Origin: Phascolarctobacterium sp.
Lineage (GTDB): Bacteria; Bacillota; Negativicutes; Acidaminococcales; Acidaminococcaceae
Assembly (NCBI GenBank): GCA_020024105.1
Contig: JAHHUH010000023.1
Coordinates: 1 to 27,651, forward strand
Reading direction: 5' to 3'
Length of the DNA: 27,651 nucleotides
Positions 1 to 8,405 of this stretch are shown here, piece by piece. The stretch's first letter is position 1. Each line of letters starts with the position of its first letter. Below the pieces are notes generated by a model. The model did not search any database. It saw only the letters and a list, made by a program, of their open reading frames with translations, and had not been told where the DNA came from. A program made the position numbers and the translations under genes.

Positions 1-40
1 CAAGGTTCCGATGTTGTCGCTGTATCTCGGCGACTTGTAT

Positions 41-69
41 ATAATAGCATTATTTTTATGGAGTGTCAA
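41..69 (-). promoter_or_regulatory. Strong outward sigma-70 type promoter leaving the window
   Basis: On the minus strand TTGACA (64-69) is followed by a 17-nt spacer and TATTAT (41-46). This is close to consensus, with predicted start near position 34. The transcript would begin with a short hairpin (GTCGC/GCGAC arms, about 16-34) and then runs off the left edge at CGGAACCTTG. That ending resembles the leader of Firmicutes rRNA operons, which often contain CTTTGAAAACT, so an rRNA or tRNA operon to the left is an inference. The hexamers are seen directly; the identity of the downstream gene is not. Confidence 0.6.
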
Positions 70-144
70 CACCTATTTTTCATTTTTTACTGTTTTTTCA
101 TGATACACACGGTAAAGTATTCAAATAAAACATGGTGTTGACAC
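63..144. repeat. 11-bp perfect inverted repeat flanking a 60-bp spacer
   Basis: GTGTCAACACC at 63-73 is exactly mirrored by GGTGTTGACAC at 134-144. Each arm contains a TTGACA hexamer facing outward. The left arm supplies the -35 of the leftward promoter. The right arm has no good -10 at the matching distance on the plus strand. It may be an operator pair, a duplicated -35 region, or chance. The rest of 1-160 is AT-rich and shows no open reading frame. Confidence 0.5.
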
Positions 145-160
145 GGTTAAGAGTCACTAA

Positions 161-1873
161 TTATTTTGCAAAATTTAACTCAAGAAGCTTTTTTCCACTC
201 TGAGTACAATTATGTAAAAGATAAAATTCCCTAGGAAGACCTGTTTCAGGGTCATATTTAAAAAATTCAATAGGATAGTTCTTATGAATCTGTCGCCAAC
301 TGCTAAATTTATAATCGGGTACGTACTGCAATACCTGTGCTTCATCCCGCCAAAAGCTGGAAACCACATCAAAAATCTTATCCGCATACCAGTTAAGATA
401 TTCCGGCTGCCAACCAGGAAGCTCTATAAAGACATCATACCTAAGTATCTCTAAGGCTATCTGAGCCTCTGCTATTGACAGCTGTTCCCTGATATAGTCA
501 TATAATAACTTTGCCACCCCTTTGGCATTATGTGTTTGGGGGTAATGCCCCTTTTCTACCCACCAGTCTGTCAGCTTAGTATAGAAAGCAAAAGCACCCT
601 CCTGCTGTTGGGTAATCAAATAACGGAGTAAATGCCCATAGTAGTCGCTGTTATAGGTCTGGTCCAAGACATTTTCTAGACGCTTGAGAAACTGCATATC
701 TTCATAGGGCATGTAATTGGTAGCCAAAATCTCATAGGGTGGCTCATCCATATAACGCAGACCATGCTCCTTTGTTTCATGGCTCATCTGCGTACCGGGC
801 AGAACCTTGAGAAAGCCCAACTGTAACATTTGCGGTTGTAGAGCATATACATCATCAAAGGATTTTTTAAATTCAGTCAAGCTTTCATAGGGCAGCCCAG
901 CAATTAGATCCATATGTAAGTGCATATTACCAAAACCTAAAAGTCGTTGACAATTATGAACCAGCTTAGGCCAGTTATCAAAACGGTTTATTGCCTTTAA
1001 AGTGGCTGGATTAGTACTTTGGACACCAATTTCCAGTTGAAAACGATGCTTTGGGGCTGTTTCTAGAAAATCTAGGACCTTCTCAGATAGTAAATCTACT
1101 TTGATTTCCAGGTGGAAGGTTGTATCCGTATCTGCTGACGCTAAATACCGCAGCATGGGCAGAAAGTATTTTTCATCAAGATTATAGGTACGGTCTACAA
1201 ACTTCACCAGAGGTACCTTAGCAGCAATAAAGCGGTCCATATCCCTCAGCACCATTTCCAAAGGTCTTTGTCTTACAGAGCGGGAGATGCCGGATAAGCA
1301 ATAGGAACAGCAGAAGGGGCAGCCGCGAGTACATTCATAATAAACAATCTTATGCGCCGCAGCAACTTCCTCCAAATCCGGATAAGGAAAAGGCAGTATG
1401 CTCATATCCTCCAGTACTGTCACGCCTCCATTCAGCTCTACCTTACCATCCTTCAGATAGGCTACATGCTGAGGCAGAGCCGTTTTTTCGGTCAAGCTTG
1501 CTAAAAGCTGAGCAAAAACAATTTCTCCCTCACCTTCAATCAAAAAATCTACCATGGGCAAATCCTTAAAGGTGCGCGGAGCATCAAAGGCAACCTCGGG
1601 GCCGCCAACAATAACCTTTGCTTCCGGACGTAGCTTTTTCAGCATACGAATTAAGCGAAAAACAAAATCTCTATTCCAAATATGTACAGAAAAGCCATAA
1701 ATCTCTGCCTTATAGGACATAATATTTTCCAAAACCGCTAAAATGGGTGTATTAATGGTTTCTTCCAACAGCTGAATATTATAACCCTGCTGTTTACAGT
1801 ATTCTCCTACATAGCGTAAGCCTAAAGCAGTATGCACGTATTTACTATTTATTCCTACCAAAAGTGTTAGCAT
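161..1873 (-). CDS. B12-binding radical SAM protein (DUF4080-type)
   Basis: Predicted 570-residue cytosolic radical SAM enzyme with an N-terminal cobalamin-binding Rossmann-like domain (about 1-140, including GGPEVAFDAP near 90). The radical SAM core begins at about 175. The cluster ligands are C185-x3-C189-x2-C192 within CTRGCPFCCSYC. The N-terminal KYVHTALGLRY stretch and the C-terminal extension resemble B12-binding radical SAM proteins carrying DUF4080. The substrate is unknown; relatives do methylation or rearrangement chemistry. The canonical DxHxxG base-off motif is not evident. The start is placed at the ATG at 1871-1873 because AGAGGAG lies 7-8 nt upstream; a 34-residue upstream extension lacks a ribosome site and overlaps the divergent gene. 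It is divergent from pepF, with 75 bp between the start codons. Confidence 0.85.
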   Translation of the reverse strand: MLTLLVGINSKYVHTALGLRYVGEYCKQQGYNIQLLEETINTPILAVLENIMSYKAEIYGFSVHIWNRDFVFRLIRMLKKLRPEAKVIVGGPEVAFDAPRTFKDLPMVDFLIEGEGEIVFAQLLASLTEKTALPQHVAYLKDGKVELNGGVTVLEDMSILPFPYPDLEEVAAAHKIVYYECTRGCPFCCSYCLSGISRSVRQRPLEMVLRDMDRFIAAKVPLVKFVDRTYNLDEKYFLPMLRYLASADTDTTFHLEIKVDLLSEKVLDFLETAPKHRFQLEIGVQSTNPATLKAINRFDNWPKLVHNCQRLLGFGNMHLHMDLIAGLPYESLTEFKKSFDDVYALQPQMLQLGFLKVLPGTQMSHETKEHGLRYMDEPPYEILATNYMPYEDMQFLKRLENVLDQTYNSDYYGHLLRYLITQQQEGAFAFYTKLTDWWVEKGHYPQTHNAKGVAKLLYDYIREQLSIAEAQIALEILRYDVFIELPGWQPEYLNWYADKIFDVVSSFWRDEAQVLQYVPDYKFSSWRQIHKNYPIEFFKYDPETGLPREFYLLHNCTQSGKKLLELNFAK

Positions 1874-1900
1874 AGTCTTACTCCTCTTTCTCCGATATGC

Positions 1901-1906
1901 TATAAT
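1901..1906 (+). promoter_or_regulatory. Candidate -10 for pepF in the divergent gap
   Basis: TATAAT lies 43 bp before the pepF start in the 75-bp gap shared with the divergent radical SAM gene. No convincing -35 sits at the usual spacing, so this is a weak call based on the hexamer and context. Confidence 0.35.
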
Positions 1907-1948
1907 AATAATATGATAAGAAAACTTATTTTGCAAGGAGAGATAAAC

Positions 1949-3763
1949 ATGATTGATAAAAACGTACCTGCTCATGGCAGCAGCGTAGCACGTGCTGATA
2001 TTCCAGCAGCTTATAAATGGCGTATTGAAGATATTTATGCAACCGAAGCAGACTGGCAGGAAGCCTGCTCCGCATTTAAGAAGAAACTACCTTTAATCAG
2101 TGAGTTTAAAGGTTCCTTAAATGATTCCAAAATTTTAGTAGCTACCTTACAATTACGTGATGAATTAGGCAAAATGATTGAAAAATTCTATGCTTATGCC
2201 CGTTTACAGCAGGATGCAGATAACGCGGACCAACATCTGCAGGCTCTTTCCGGTGATGCAGAAGGTCTGGTAGCAGCTTATAGTAATGCTGTTTCCTTTA
2301 TCGAACCGGAGCTTTTAAGTATGGGACGCGAACAACTACTTGCAATGCTACAGACAGAACCTGCTTTAGCAGAATATAAATTCTACCTGGAAAATTTGCT
2401 TCGTCTGGCCGACTATGTCTTACCTACGGAAATGGAAGAGCTCCTGGCCCAAAGCCAGCTGGCTACCGGCACTGCCGCTGCGGCTTTTCGTTCCTTAACT
2501 AGCGCAGATATGGAATTTCCCGCCATTGTAGATGGTGAGGGTAAGCCTGCTACCATCAGTGAAGGTAATTATATGTTGAATATGACCTCCATGGATCGTA
2601 CTTTGCGTAAAAATTCCTTTGAGGGCCTAATGGGAGCTTATCACAAATACCGTAACACCCTAGCAACTACCTTGACCGGCTGCTGCCGCAGCAGTAATTT
2701 TTACGCTACTGCCCATAAATATCCTGACACTCTTTCTGCCTGCCTAGCAGAAGATAATATCCCTGCCTCCCTATACGATGGCCTTATTGACACTGTACAT
2801 GACCACTTAGAACCCCTCCATGAATATATGAAATTAAAGAAAAAGGTTTTAGGCTATGACGAGCTACACTATTACGATATGTATGTGCCCCTCTCCCATG
2901 CTGGTGAAAGCTTTGCCTGCACCTATGCAGAGGCCTGTGACAAAATCATCGAAGCCCTCCAGCCCCTGGGCCCCACCTATATTGAAACTTTGAAAAAAGG
3001 CTTTAATGAAGGCTGGGTAGATATTTACGAAAATAAAGGCAAACGCTCCGGTGCCTATTCCTGGGGTGTTTATGGCGTCCATCCCTATGTACTTTTAAAT
3101 TACCAACAGCGCTATAATAGTATCTCCACCGTTGCTCATGAATTAGGCCATTCCCTGCACAGCTATTTCAGCAGCGAGGCCCAAAGCTTTATCAATGCGG
3201 ACTATACCATCTTCTGTGCTGAGGTTGCCTCTACTACTAATGAAAATCTGCTTTTAGAGCATACCTTGAAAAAAGCTACCCCTGAACAGAAAATTTACCT
3301 TTTAAATCAATTCCTGGAAAATGTACGTACTACTGTTTATCGCCAGGTGCAATTTGCTGAATTTGAAAAATTCATTCACAGTGAGGTTGGCGCAGGACGT
3401 ACTTTACAAGCAGAAAAGCTGGAAAACTATTGGTTGGAAAGCAATCGCACCTACTATGGTCCGGCACTGACTATTGACCAGTCCCTGGCCAGTGAATGGT
3501 CCAGAATCCCCCATTTCTATACCCCCTTCTACGTGTACAAATACGCAACCGGCTTCTCCGCTGCCACCGCTTTTGCTTCTGCCATCCTTAATGGTGAGCC
3601 CCAGGCAGTGGAAAAATATCTTGGCTTCCTCCATGCCGGCGGCAGTGACTATTCTCTCAATATCCTGAAAAAAGCAGGTGTTGATTTAAATACTCCCCAA
3701 CCGGTTACCGTTACTTTGGATAAATTTGCCGAGAAATTAGCTGAATTGAAAGCATTAATCTAA
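1949..3763 (+). CDS. pepF: Oligoendopeptidase F (M3 family zinc metallopeptidase)
   Basis: 604-residue cytosolic metallopeptidase that cleaves short peptides, usual length for PepF (~600). The zinc site is H397-E-L-G-H401, with a downstream glutamate in CAEVASTTNE (about 420-430) expected to be the third ligand. The N-terminal helical PepF domain spans roughly residues 110-180 and the M3 catalytic domain about 200-585. The start is the ATG at 1949, 8 nt after AAGGAG (1935-1940); an earlier in-frame ATG at 1913 has no ribosome site. There is no signal peptide. It is monocistronic, with a strong terminator right after the stop. Confidence 0.95.
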   Translation: MIDKNVPAHGSSVARADIPAAYKWRIEDIYATEADWQEACSAFKKKLPLISEFKGSLNDSKILVATLQLRDELGKMIEKFYAYARLQQDADNADQHLQALSGDAEGLVAAYSNAVSFIEPELLSMGREQLLAMLQTEPALAEYKFYLENLLRLADYVLPTEMEELLAQSQLATGTAAAAFRSLTSADMEFPAIVDGEGKPATISEGNYMLNMTSMDRTLRKNSFEGLMGAYHKYRNTLATTLTGCCRSSNFYATAHKYPDTLSACLAEDNIPASLYDGLIDTVHDHLEPLHEYMKLKKKVLGYDELHYYDMYVPLSHAGESFACTYAEACDKIIEALQPLGPTYIETLKKGFNEGWVDIYENKGKRSGAYSWGVYGVHPYVLLNYQQRYNSISTVAHELGHSLHSYFSSEAQSFINADYTIFCAEVASTTNENLLLEHTLKKATPEQKIYLLNQFLENVRTTVYRQVQFAEFEKFIHSEVGAGRTLQAEKLENYWLESNRTYYGPALTIDQSLASEWSRIPHFYTPFYVYKYATGFSAATAFASAILNGEPQAVEKYLGFLHAGGSDYSLNILKKAGVDLNTPQPVTVTLDKFAEKLAELKALI

Positions 3764-3783
3764 ATTTAATACACTATATAAAA

Positions 3784-3816
3784 ATGCTCAGACCATTTGG
3801 TCTGAGCATTTTTTTA
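3784..3816 (+). terminator. Intrinsic terminator after pepF, probably bidirectional
   Basis: The perfect 11-bp stem ATGCTCAGACC (3784-3794) / GGTCTGAGCAT (3799-3809) has a 4-nt ATTT loop and a run of T on the plus strand. The complementary strand also ends in a T-rich run, so it may stop thrC transcription coming the other way. Confidence 0.92.
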
Positions 3817-3831
3817 TTAAGGTCTGTGTGC

Positions 3832-5322
3832 CTATTTTAAATTATTCATAACCGTTTCGGCCATCTGGTCCACTGGTATAACCTGCTTATGCAAAACAGG
3901 TAATTTTTCCAGAGCCTCCATCCTGATAGGAATGGGCAGCTTAGTTTCGGCCTCTAATTTGCGTAAAAGAGCAAATGGGTTCGCTTCATTTTCCTTATTA
4001 TCATGAATAGCCTCTAAGACACTATTGCAGAATTTATAGGGACTAGCAGTGGACAACACAATGGTAAAGGTATTATCACTGGTCAGGAAACGATATTTTT
4101 CCAATGCACGCCAAGCCACAGCAGTATGAGTATCCATCAAATAACTATGGTCAGCATATACGCGACCAATGGCTTCTTTGGTTTCTACCTCATCCACCCA
4201 GGCTGCAAAAAATTGGCTTTGAATTTTCTTCAAGGCTTCCCCACTAATCTTATAGTTGCCTTCTTCATTCAGCTTATTCATCAATACAGCTACATCCTCC
4301 GCATCACCATCGCTAACCGCATAAAGAAGACGCTCCAGATTACTGGACACCAGGATATCCATGGAAGGAGAAATCGTCTTATAAAATTCACGCTTACGAT
4401 CATAGATACCGGTATTGATAAAATCGGTCAATACATTATTGCTGTTGGAGGCACAGAGGAGACGCTCCACCGGTAAACCCATCAGCTTTGCATAATAGCC
4501 TGCCAAAATATTACCGAAATTACCTGTTGGTACTACAAAATTGATGGCATCGCCTAATTTAATACTACCAGCCTTTACAGCATCCACATAGGCACTAAAA
4601 TAGTACACTATCTGCGGTACCAGACGGCCCCAGTTAATAGAATTAGCAGAAGAAAAAACATATCCCTTTTCTGCCAGTTCCCGTGCCATGTTTTCATCAC
4701 CAAAAATCTGCTTAACACCTCTTTGGGCGTCATCAAAATTACCTTCAATACCATAAACCTGGACATTCTTGCCCATTTGGGTAATCATCTGCTGTTTTTG
4801 GATATCGCTAACACCCTCACTGGGATAAAAAACAATAATTTCCGTATTTTGTACATCGGAAAAGCCCTCTAAAGCAGCCTTACCTGTATCGCCAGATGTT
4901 GCCACCAGAATAACCACCTTGCGGTCCTCACCATTCTTCTGGGTAGCCTTGGTCATCAGGTGGGGTAAAAGCTGTAACGCCATATCCTTAAAAGCCGAGG
5001 TGGGGCCATGCCATAACTCCAGTACGGAGGTGTTGGCTGTCACTGGCACCAAAGGTACAGGATTATCGCCAAATTTAATGGTAGTATAAGCCTGCTCCAC
5101 ACATTCACGTAATTCATCCTCCGTATAATCGGTAAGGAACTGGAACAAAACATCAATAGCTCTTTCTGTATATGGCTTCTTTTCCATAGCCTTAATATCA
5201 CTCAAACGAATTTTAGGAAAGCTTTGAGGCACAAATAAGCCCCCATCCTTAGCCAAGCCACGATTAATAGCATAAGCGGAGCTAACTAAATCAGATTTAC
5301 CACGAGTACTGACATATAGCAT
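3832..5322 (-). CDS. thrC: Threonine synthase
   Basis: 496-residue PLP enzyme converting O-phospho-L-homoserine to L-threonine and phosphate, the last step of threonine synthesis. The N-terminus (MLYVSTRG...GLAKDGGLFVP) is typical of the long (class I) threonine synthases. The PLP lysine is K112 in SAFKDMALQ. The phosphate-binding stretch GNFGNI and the substrate-loop sequence ATSGDTGKAALEGF are intact. The ATG at 5320-5322 has a purine-rich AAGGTAGG stretch upstream. No thrA or thrB neighbours are present, so it appears to be a solo gene, divergent from nadE across a 262-bp AT-rich gap. Confidence 0.95.
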   Translation of the reverse strand: MLYVSTRGKSDLVSSAYAINRGLAKDGGLFVPQSFPKIRLSDIKAMEKKPYTERAIDVLFQFLTDYTEDELRECVEQAYTTIKFGDNPVPLVPVTANTSVLELWHGPTSAFKDMALQLLPHLMTKATQKNGEDRKVVILVATSGDTGKAALEGFSDVQNTEIIVFYPSEGVSDIQKQQMITQMGKNVQVYGIEGNFDDAQRGVKQIFGDENMARELAEKGYVFSSANSINWGRLVPQIVYYFSAYVDAVKAGSIKLGDAINFVVPTGNFGNILAGYYAKLMGLPVERLLCASNSNNVLTDFINTGIYDRKREFYKTISPSMDILVSSNLERLLYAVSDGDAEDVAVLMNKLNEEGNYKISGEALKKIQSQFFAAWVDEVETKEAIGRVYADHSYLMDTHTAVAWRALEKYRFLTSDNTFTIVLSTASPYKFCNSVLEAIHDNKENEANPFALLRKLEAETKLPIPIRMEALEKLPVLHKQVIPVDQMAETVMNNLK

Positions 5323-5541
5323 ATACCTAACCTACCTTCTTAATATAATTTAGTATACTTTGTAATTCTAGGATAATATTATCATAGATTATTAAGAGAA
5401 ACAAGTTGTATACAAAATTCATTATAGAATAGACATTTATTATCTATATTTACATATTTATCTTTAAACAATTTTAAAGTAAAGTTTTTACACATTTCTA
5501 TTGCAGCTAAATATTTCTAAGTAGCAGAAAAAAGTCTTCTC

Positions 5542-5550
5542 TGTTATAAT
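5542..5550 (+). promoter_or_regulatory. Extended -10 promoter for nadE
   Basis: TGTTATAAT matches the extended -10 pattern TGnTATAAT and is 34 bp before the nadE ATG. The -35 region is poor, which fits an extended -10 promoter. The remaining thrC-nadE gap (5323-5541) is AT-rich; I see no clear hairpin or open frame in it, and thrC must have its promoter there. Confidence 0.55.
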
Positions 5551-5584
5551 AGTTGCATATATTATGTAACAAAGAGGTGCTCCT

Positions 5585-7414
5585 ATGCCTATAAAAATCA
5601 GCTGTGCGCCCATGGAAGTTGTTCCTGGCCGCCCAGATATAAATTTTACTACTGCCTGCCGTTATATCGAAGAAGCCAAAGCAGAGCAGGTAGACCTATT
5701 GATTCTTCCAGAGCTTTGTTTATCCGGGAAGCTGTTAGGAACGACCTGGGAGGAGGAAGAATTTTTAGCAGATTGTGCAGCCTATGGTGAACAGCTCATT
5801 GCAGCTTCACAAAATATTAGCATTATTTTCGGTAATGTAGCCTACGAAAAGGTAACCATTAATAAAAAAAAATATTTTAACCGCTATAATGCTATTTTTG
5901 CCTGTCAAAATGGTAAAATAATCAGACTTAACGATAAAAATTTCTATACCGTTTCTAGTAGAGCGGAACAGAATTATCACGACCAGCAGTATTTCACCAA
6001 CCGTGAACAAGCTAGATGCGTACACCTGCATTTTGGGCAAAGGAAACTACTTGTTGTCCTCTCCTTTGCTGAAGAGACAGAACTTATCAGTTCTTTAGCA
6101 ACTGAACAGCACTCCCAGCTGCTTGTACAATTAGCTGCCGAGCCTTATACACTTCAACAGGAAAAACAGCTGCAAAAGCGGCTCTCCTATTTAGCAGCCC
6201 GTTTACGGCTCCCTCTGCTTTACTGTAATCAGGGTGGTATCCAAAATACCAGCAAAAATATCTTTACCTATCCTGCTACAATTTTCGCCTATGACGACCA
6301 GGGTCAGCTTTTAACCGCTAACCAGGCCTTTAGCCAAAAAAAAGTAACTGTTTCCTGGACAGCAGATATTGGACTCATTCCCAGTCAAAAGCCTGCTGAG
6401 CCTCTGGAGGAAACAGCCGCTATTTACCAGTGCCTACGCTATGGGACAAAGAAATTCCTTCAGCAGTGTGGTATCAGTAAGATGACAATTGGCCTTTCCG
6501 GTGGTATTGATTCTGCTGTCACGGCAGCACTTTACGCAGATATCCTAGGTCCGGAAAATATCTTATTACTCAATCTTCCTTCGGTTTATAATTCCAAAAC
6601 TACCAAAAATTTAGCTCAGCAGCTAGCTTATAATTTGGGTGCCAATTACGCTACCGTACCCATCCAGGACAGCTGTGAGCACACAATCAAACAGCTGGAA
6701 AATATGGAGATACGTCAAAAGGATGCGCTTCAACCTTCTATGCAGCTTTCCGGGTTAGTTAAAGAAAATATCCAGGCCCGCGACCGTGGTGCCAGAGTAA
6801 TTGCCGCAGCTGCTGCCGCTTTTGGCGGTGCTTTCTCCTGCAACTCTAATAAAACAGAAATGTCCATCGGCTACTGCACCTTTTATGGTGACTTGGCCGG
6901 CGCCTTAGCTCTAATCGGCGATTTGTGGAAATATCAGGTCTACGATTTGGGCAAATATTTAAATGAACAGGTTTTCCAAAGCCAGGTCATTCCCAAGAAG
7001 ATTTTCACCATTCGTCCTAGTGCAGAATTGAGCGAGCAGCAAACCGTCGGCACCGGTGGTGACCCGCTGATTTATGACTACCATGACCATCTTTTCCAAA
7101 CCCTTATGGAAAGCCGGCCCAGAATAACGCCTACGGAACTGCTTGTCTGGTACCGTACGGGCAAGCTTGCTTCTCGTATAAAATGCAGGCCTCAGCTGAT
7201 AAAGGAATATTTTCCTACAGTACGAAAATTTACTGATGATCTGGAACATTGGTGGAAGCTCTTTACCGGCTTTAGTGTAGCCAAACGGATTCAAGGTCCA
7301 CCAATTATGAGCATCAGCTCTCGCCCCTATGGTAACAGCTTCTCCGAGGTCCAAAAGCCGGTCTACCTACCGCAAAGCTATGTAAAACTAAAAGAACAGC
7401 TACTTTCCAGATAA
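5585..7414 (+). CDS. nadE: NAD+ synthetase, two-domain form with a degenerate amidase domain
   Basis: 609 residues. Residues 1-265 form a nitrilase-fold (carbon-nitrogen hydrolase) domain and about 275-600 an ATP-dependent NAD synthetase domain that amidates nicotinic acid adenine dinucleotide. The synthetase P-loop SGGIDS (305-310) and ENIQARDRG plus NKTEMSIGYCTFYGD are intact. In the amidase half the glutamate E43 (LPELCLSG) and a candidate lysine K118 are present. Where glutamine-dependent enzymes carry the nucleophile in ICEDxW, this protein reads KLLVVLSFAEET, with Ser160 in the Cys position. Ammonia channelling from glutamine is therefore doubtful, and the enzyme may use free ammonia. 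GAGGTG upstream supports the ATG at 5585. Confidence 0.92.
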   Translation: MPIKISCAPMEVVPGRPDINFTTACRYIEEAKAEQVDLLILPELCLSGKLLGTTWEEEEFLADCAAYGEQLIAASQNISIIFGNVAYEKVTINKKKYFNRYNAIFACQNGKIIRLNDKNFYTVSSRAEQNYHDQQYFTNREQARCVHLHFGQRKLLVVLSFAEETELISSLATEQHSQLLVQLAAEPYTLQQEKQLQKRLSYLAARLRLPLLYCNQGGIQNTSKNIFTYPATIFAYDDQGQLLTANQAFSQKKVTVSWTADIGLIPSQKPAEPLEETAAIYQCLRYGTKKFLQQCGISKMTIGLSGGIDSAVTAALYADILGPENILLLNLPSVYNSKTTKNLAQQLAYNLGANYATVPIQDSCEHTIKQLENMEIRQKDALQPSMQLSGLVKENIQARDRGARVIAAAAAAFGGAFSCNSNKTEMSIGYCTFYGDLAGALALIGDLWKYQVYDLGKYLNEQVFQSQVIPKKIFTIRPSAELSEQQTVGTGGDPLIYDYHDHLFQTLMESRPRITPTELLVWYRTGKLASRIKCRPQLIKEYFPTVRKFTDDLEHWWKLFTGFSVAKRIQGPPIMSISSRPYGNSFSEVQKPVYLPQSYVKLKEQLLSR

Positions 7415-7419
7415 AATTA

Positions 7420-7456
7420 ATCCCCCATGCTTTACACTAAAACATGGGGGATTTTT
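7420..7456 (+). terminator. Intrinsic terminator after nadE
   Basis: Stem ATCCCCCATG (7420-7429) pairs with CATGGGGGAT (7443-7452) around a 13-nt loop, followed by a T run. It starts 6 nt after the nadE stop. Confidence 0.9.
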
Positions 7457-7458
7457 AT

Positions 7459-7496
7459 ATTCTAAGAATACATTACCATTCTAAGAATATATTACC
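7459..7496. repeat. Two-copy 19-bp tandem repeat at the 3' end of the MBL gene
   Basis: ATTCTAAGAATACATTACC (7459-7477) is followed directly by the same unit with one C-to-T change (7478-7496), and then ATTCC. The second copy carries the stop codon of the minus-strand MBL-fold gene. It looks like a recent small duplication between the convergent genes. Confidence 0.75.
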
Positions 7497-8295
7497 ATTC
7501 CAACCGTAGTCCTACTCCTACCTCTTGTACTGGAAGTAGTTCATTGATTGCTGCCTTAGCAGCAAAGGAAGTACAATGGCAGGGATAAAGCTTGGGAATA
7601 GCAGCAGTAGCCATAAACTGAGCGGTAGCCTGTATCTGCATAGAATTGCCTTCAAAAAGATGACAGCCGCCAATCATCCCTAAAATTCTTTCACATCCAG
7701 TCACCTGACGAGCATAGGACATAATATTACAAATACCTGCGTGGGAACAACCGGTAATAATGTAAATTCCCTCCATACCTTTATAAACAAGTGCGGAATC
7801 ATCGGGAACAAAGTCAGGCACCCAACCAGCATCCGTCCATCTTTTACCTACTGGTTTCTGAGCTTCAAAGTCATTATTCCTAGGAATGGCGCCTAAATAG
7901 ATTAGGCGTTCAGTAAGCTGTACCGGTTCGGCTGATAGGTGTAGCCGAAAATGTTGCTCAGCCTCAGCCAGGGAATAAGGTGAACCAACATCTAAGTTTC
8001 CAGCTCTTCTTGGTGTAAAAACCTCTGGATGGGCAACAATTTGTACCGAACCGTCCTGAATAGGAAATACTGGCAAGCCGCCTGTATGATCATTATGAGC
8101 ATGCGAAAGAACGATGGTTTCTACTTGTGCCAGATCAATCCCTAGGGCCTTTGCATTTTGAAGATAAACGTCAGAATACCCTGTATCTAAAAGTATCTTT
8201 TTACCTTCAGTTTCTATATAATAGGCCACCGCCGGCTCTCCTAAATAATATTGGTCAATATAAGTATTATTATCCACCAATACTGTTAAACGCAT
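7492..8295 (-). CDS. Metallo-beta-lactamase-fold hydrolase
   Basis: 267-residue cytosolic MBL-fold protein. Metal ligands are visible in order: H65-x-H67-x-D69-H70 (SHAHNDHTGG), a histidine in TGCSHAGICN, a histidine in MIGGCHLFEG and the late histidine of YPCHCTSF. The overall layout resembles the group annotated as 7,8-dihydropterin-6-methyl-4-(beta-D-ribofuranosyl)-aminobenzene-5'-phosphate synthase-like proteins. That is a family label, and the substrate cannot be told. Cysteines lie next to three ligand histidines (GCSH, GCHL, PCHC). The ATG at 8293-8295 follows GAGGGGGG. It is the last of four same-strand genes but separated from fabK by a terminator. Confidence 0.85.
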   Translation of the reverse strand: MRLTVLVDNNTYIDQYYLGEPAVAYYIETEGKKILLDTGYSDVYLQNAKALGIDLAQVETIVLSHAHNDHTGGLPVFPIQDGSVQIVAHPEVFTPRRAGNLDVGSPYSLAEAEQHFRLHLSAEPVQLTERLIYLGAIPRNNDFEAQKPVGKRWTDAGWVPDFVPDDSALVYKGMEGIYIITGCSHAGICNIMSYARQVTGCERILGMIGGCHLFEGNSMQIQATAQFMATAAIPKLYPCHCTSFAAKAAINELLPVQEVGVGLRLEW

Positions 8296-8347
8296 ACTAC
8301 TTTTCCCCCCTCACGATTGCTATTTTATTATCTTCTACTTCCCGATT

Positions 8348-8386
8348 ACCTAAAATAAAAGTCCCTCTCCACAACAGAGAGGGACT
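8348..8386 (-). terminator. Intrinsic terminator downstream of fabK
   Basis: On the minus strand AGTCCCTCTC (8386-8377) pairs with GAGAGGGACT (8369-8360) around a 7-nt loop, followed by TTTTATTTTAGG. It lies 20 bp after the fabK stop and isolates the MBL-fold gene. Confidence 0.9.
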
Positions 8387-8405
8387 GATTATTTTGAGAT
8401 ATCAA

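Noticed and set aside
1874..1975. N-terminal extension of the radical SAM protein
   Set aside because: The extra 34 residues have no ribosome site, overlap the pepF start and do not resemble the family. The ATG at 1873 has AGAGGAG.
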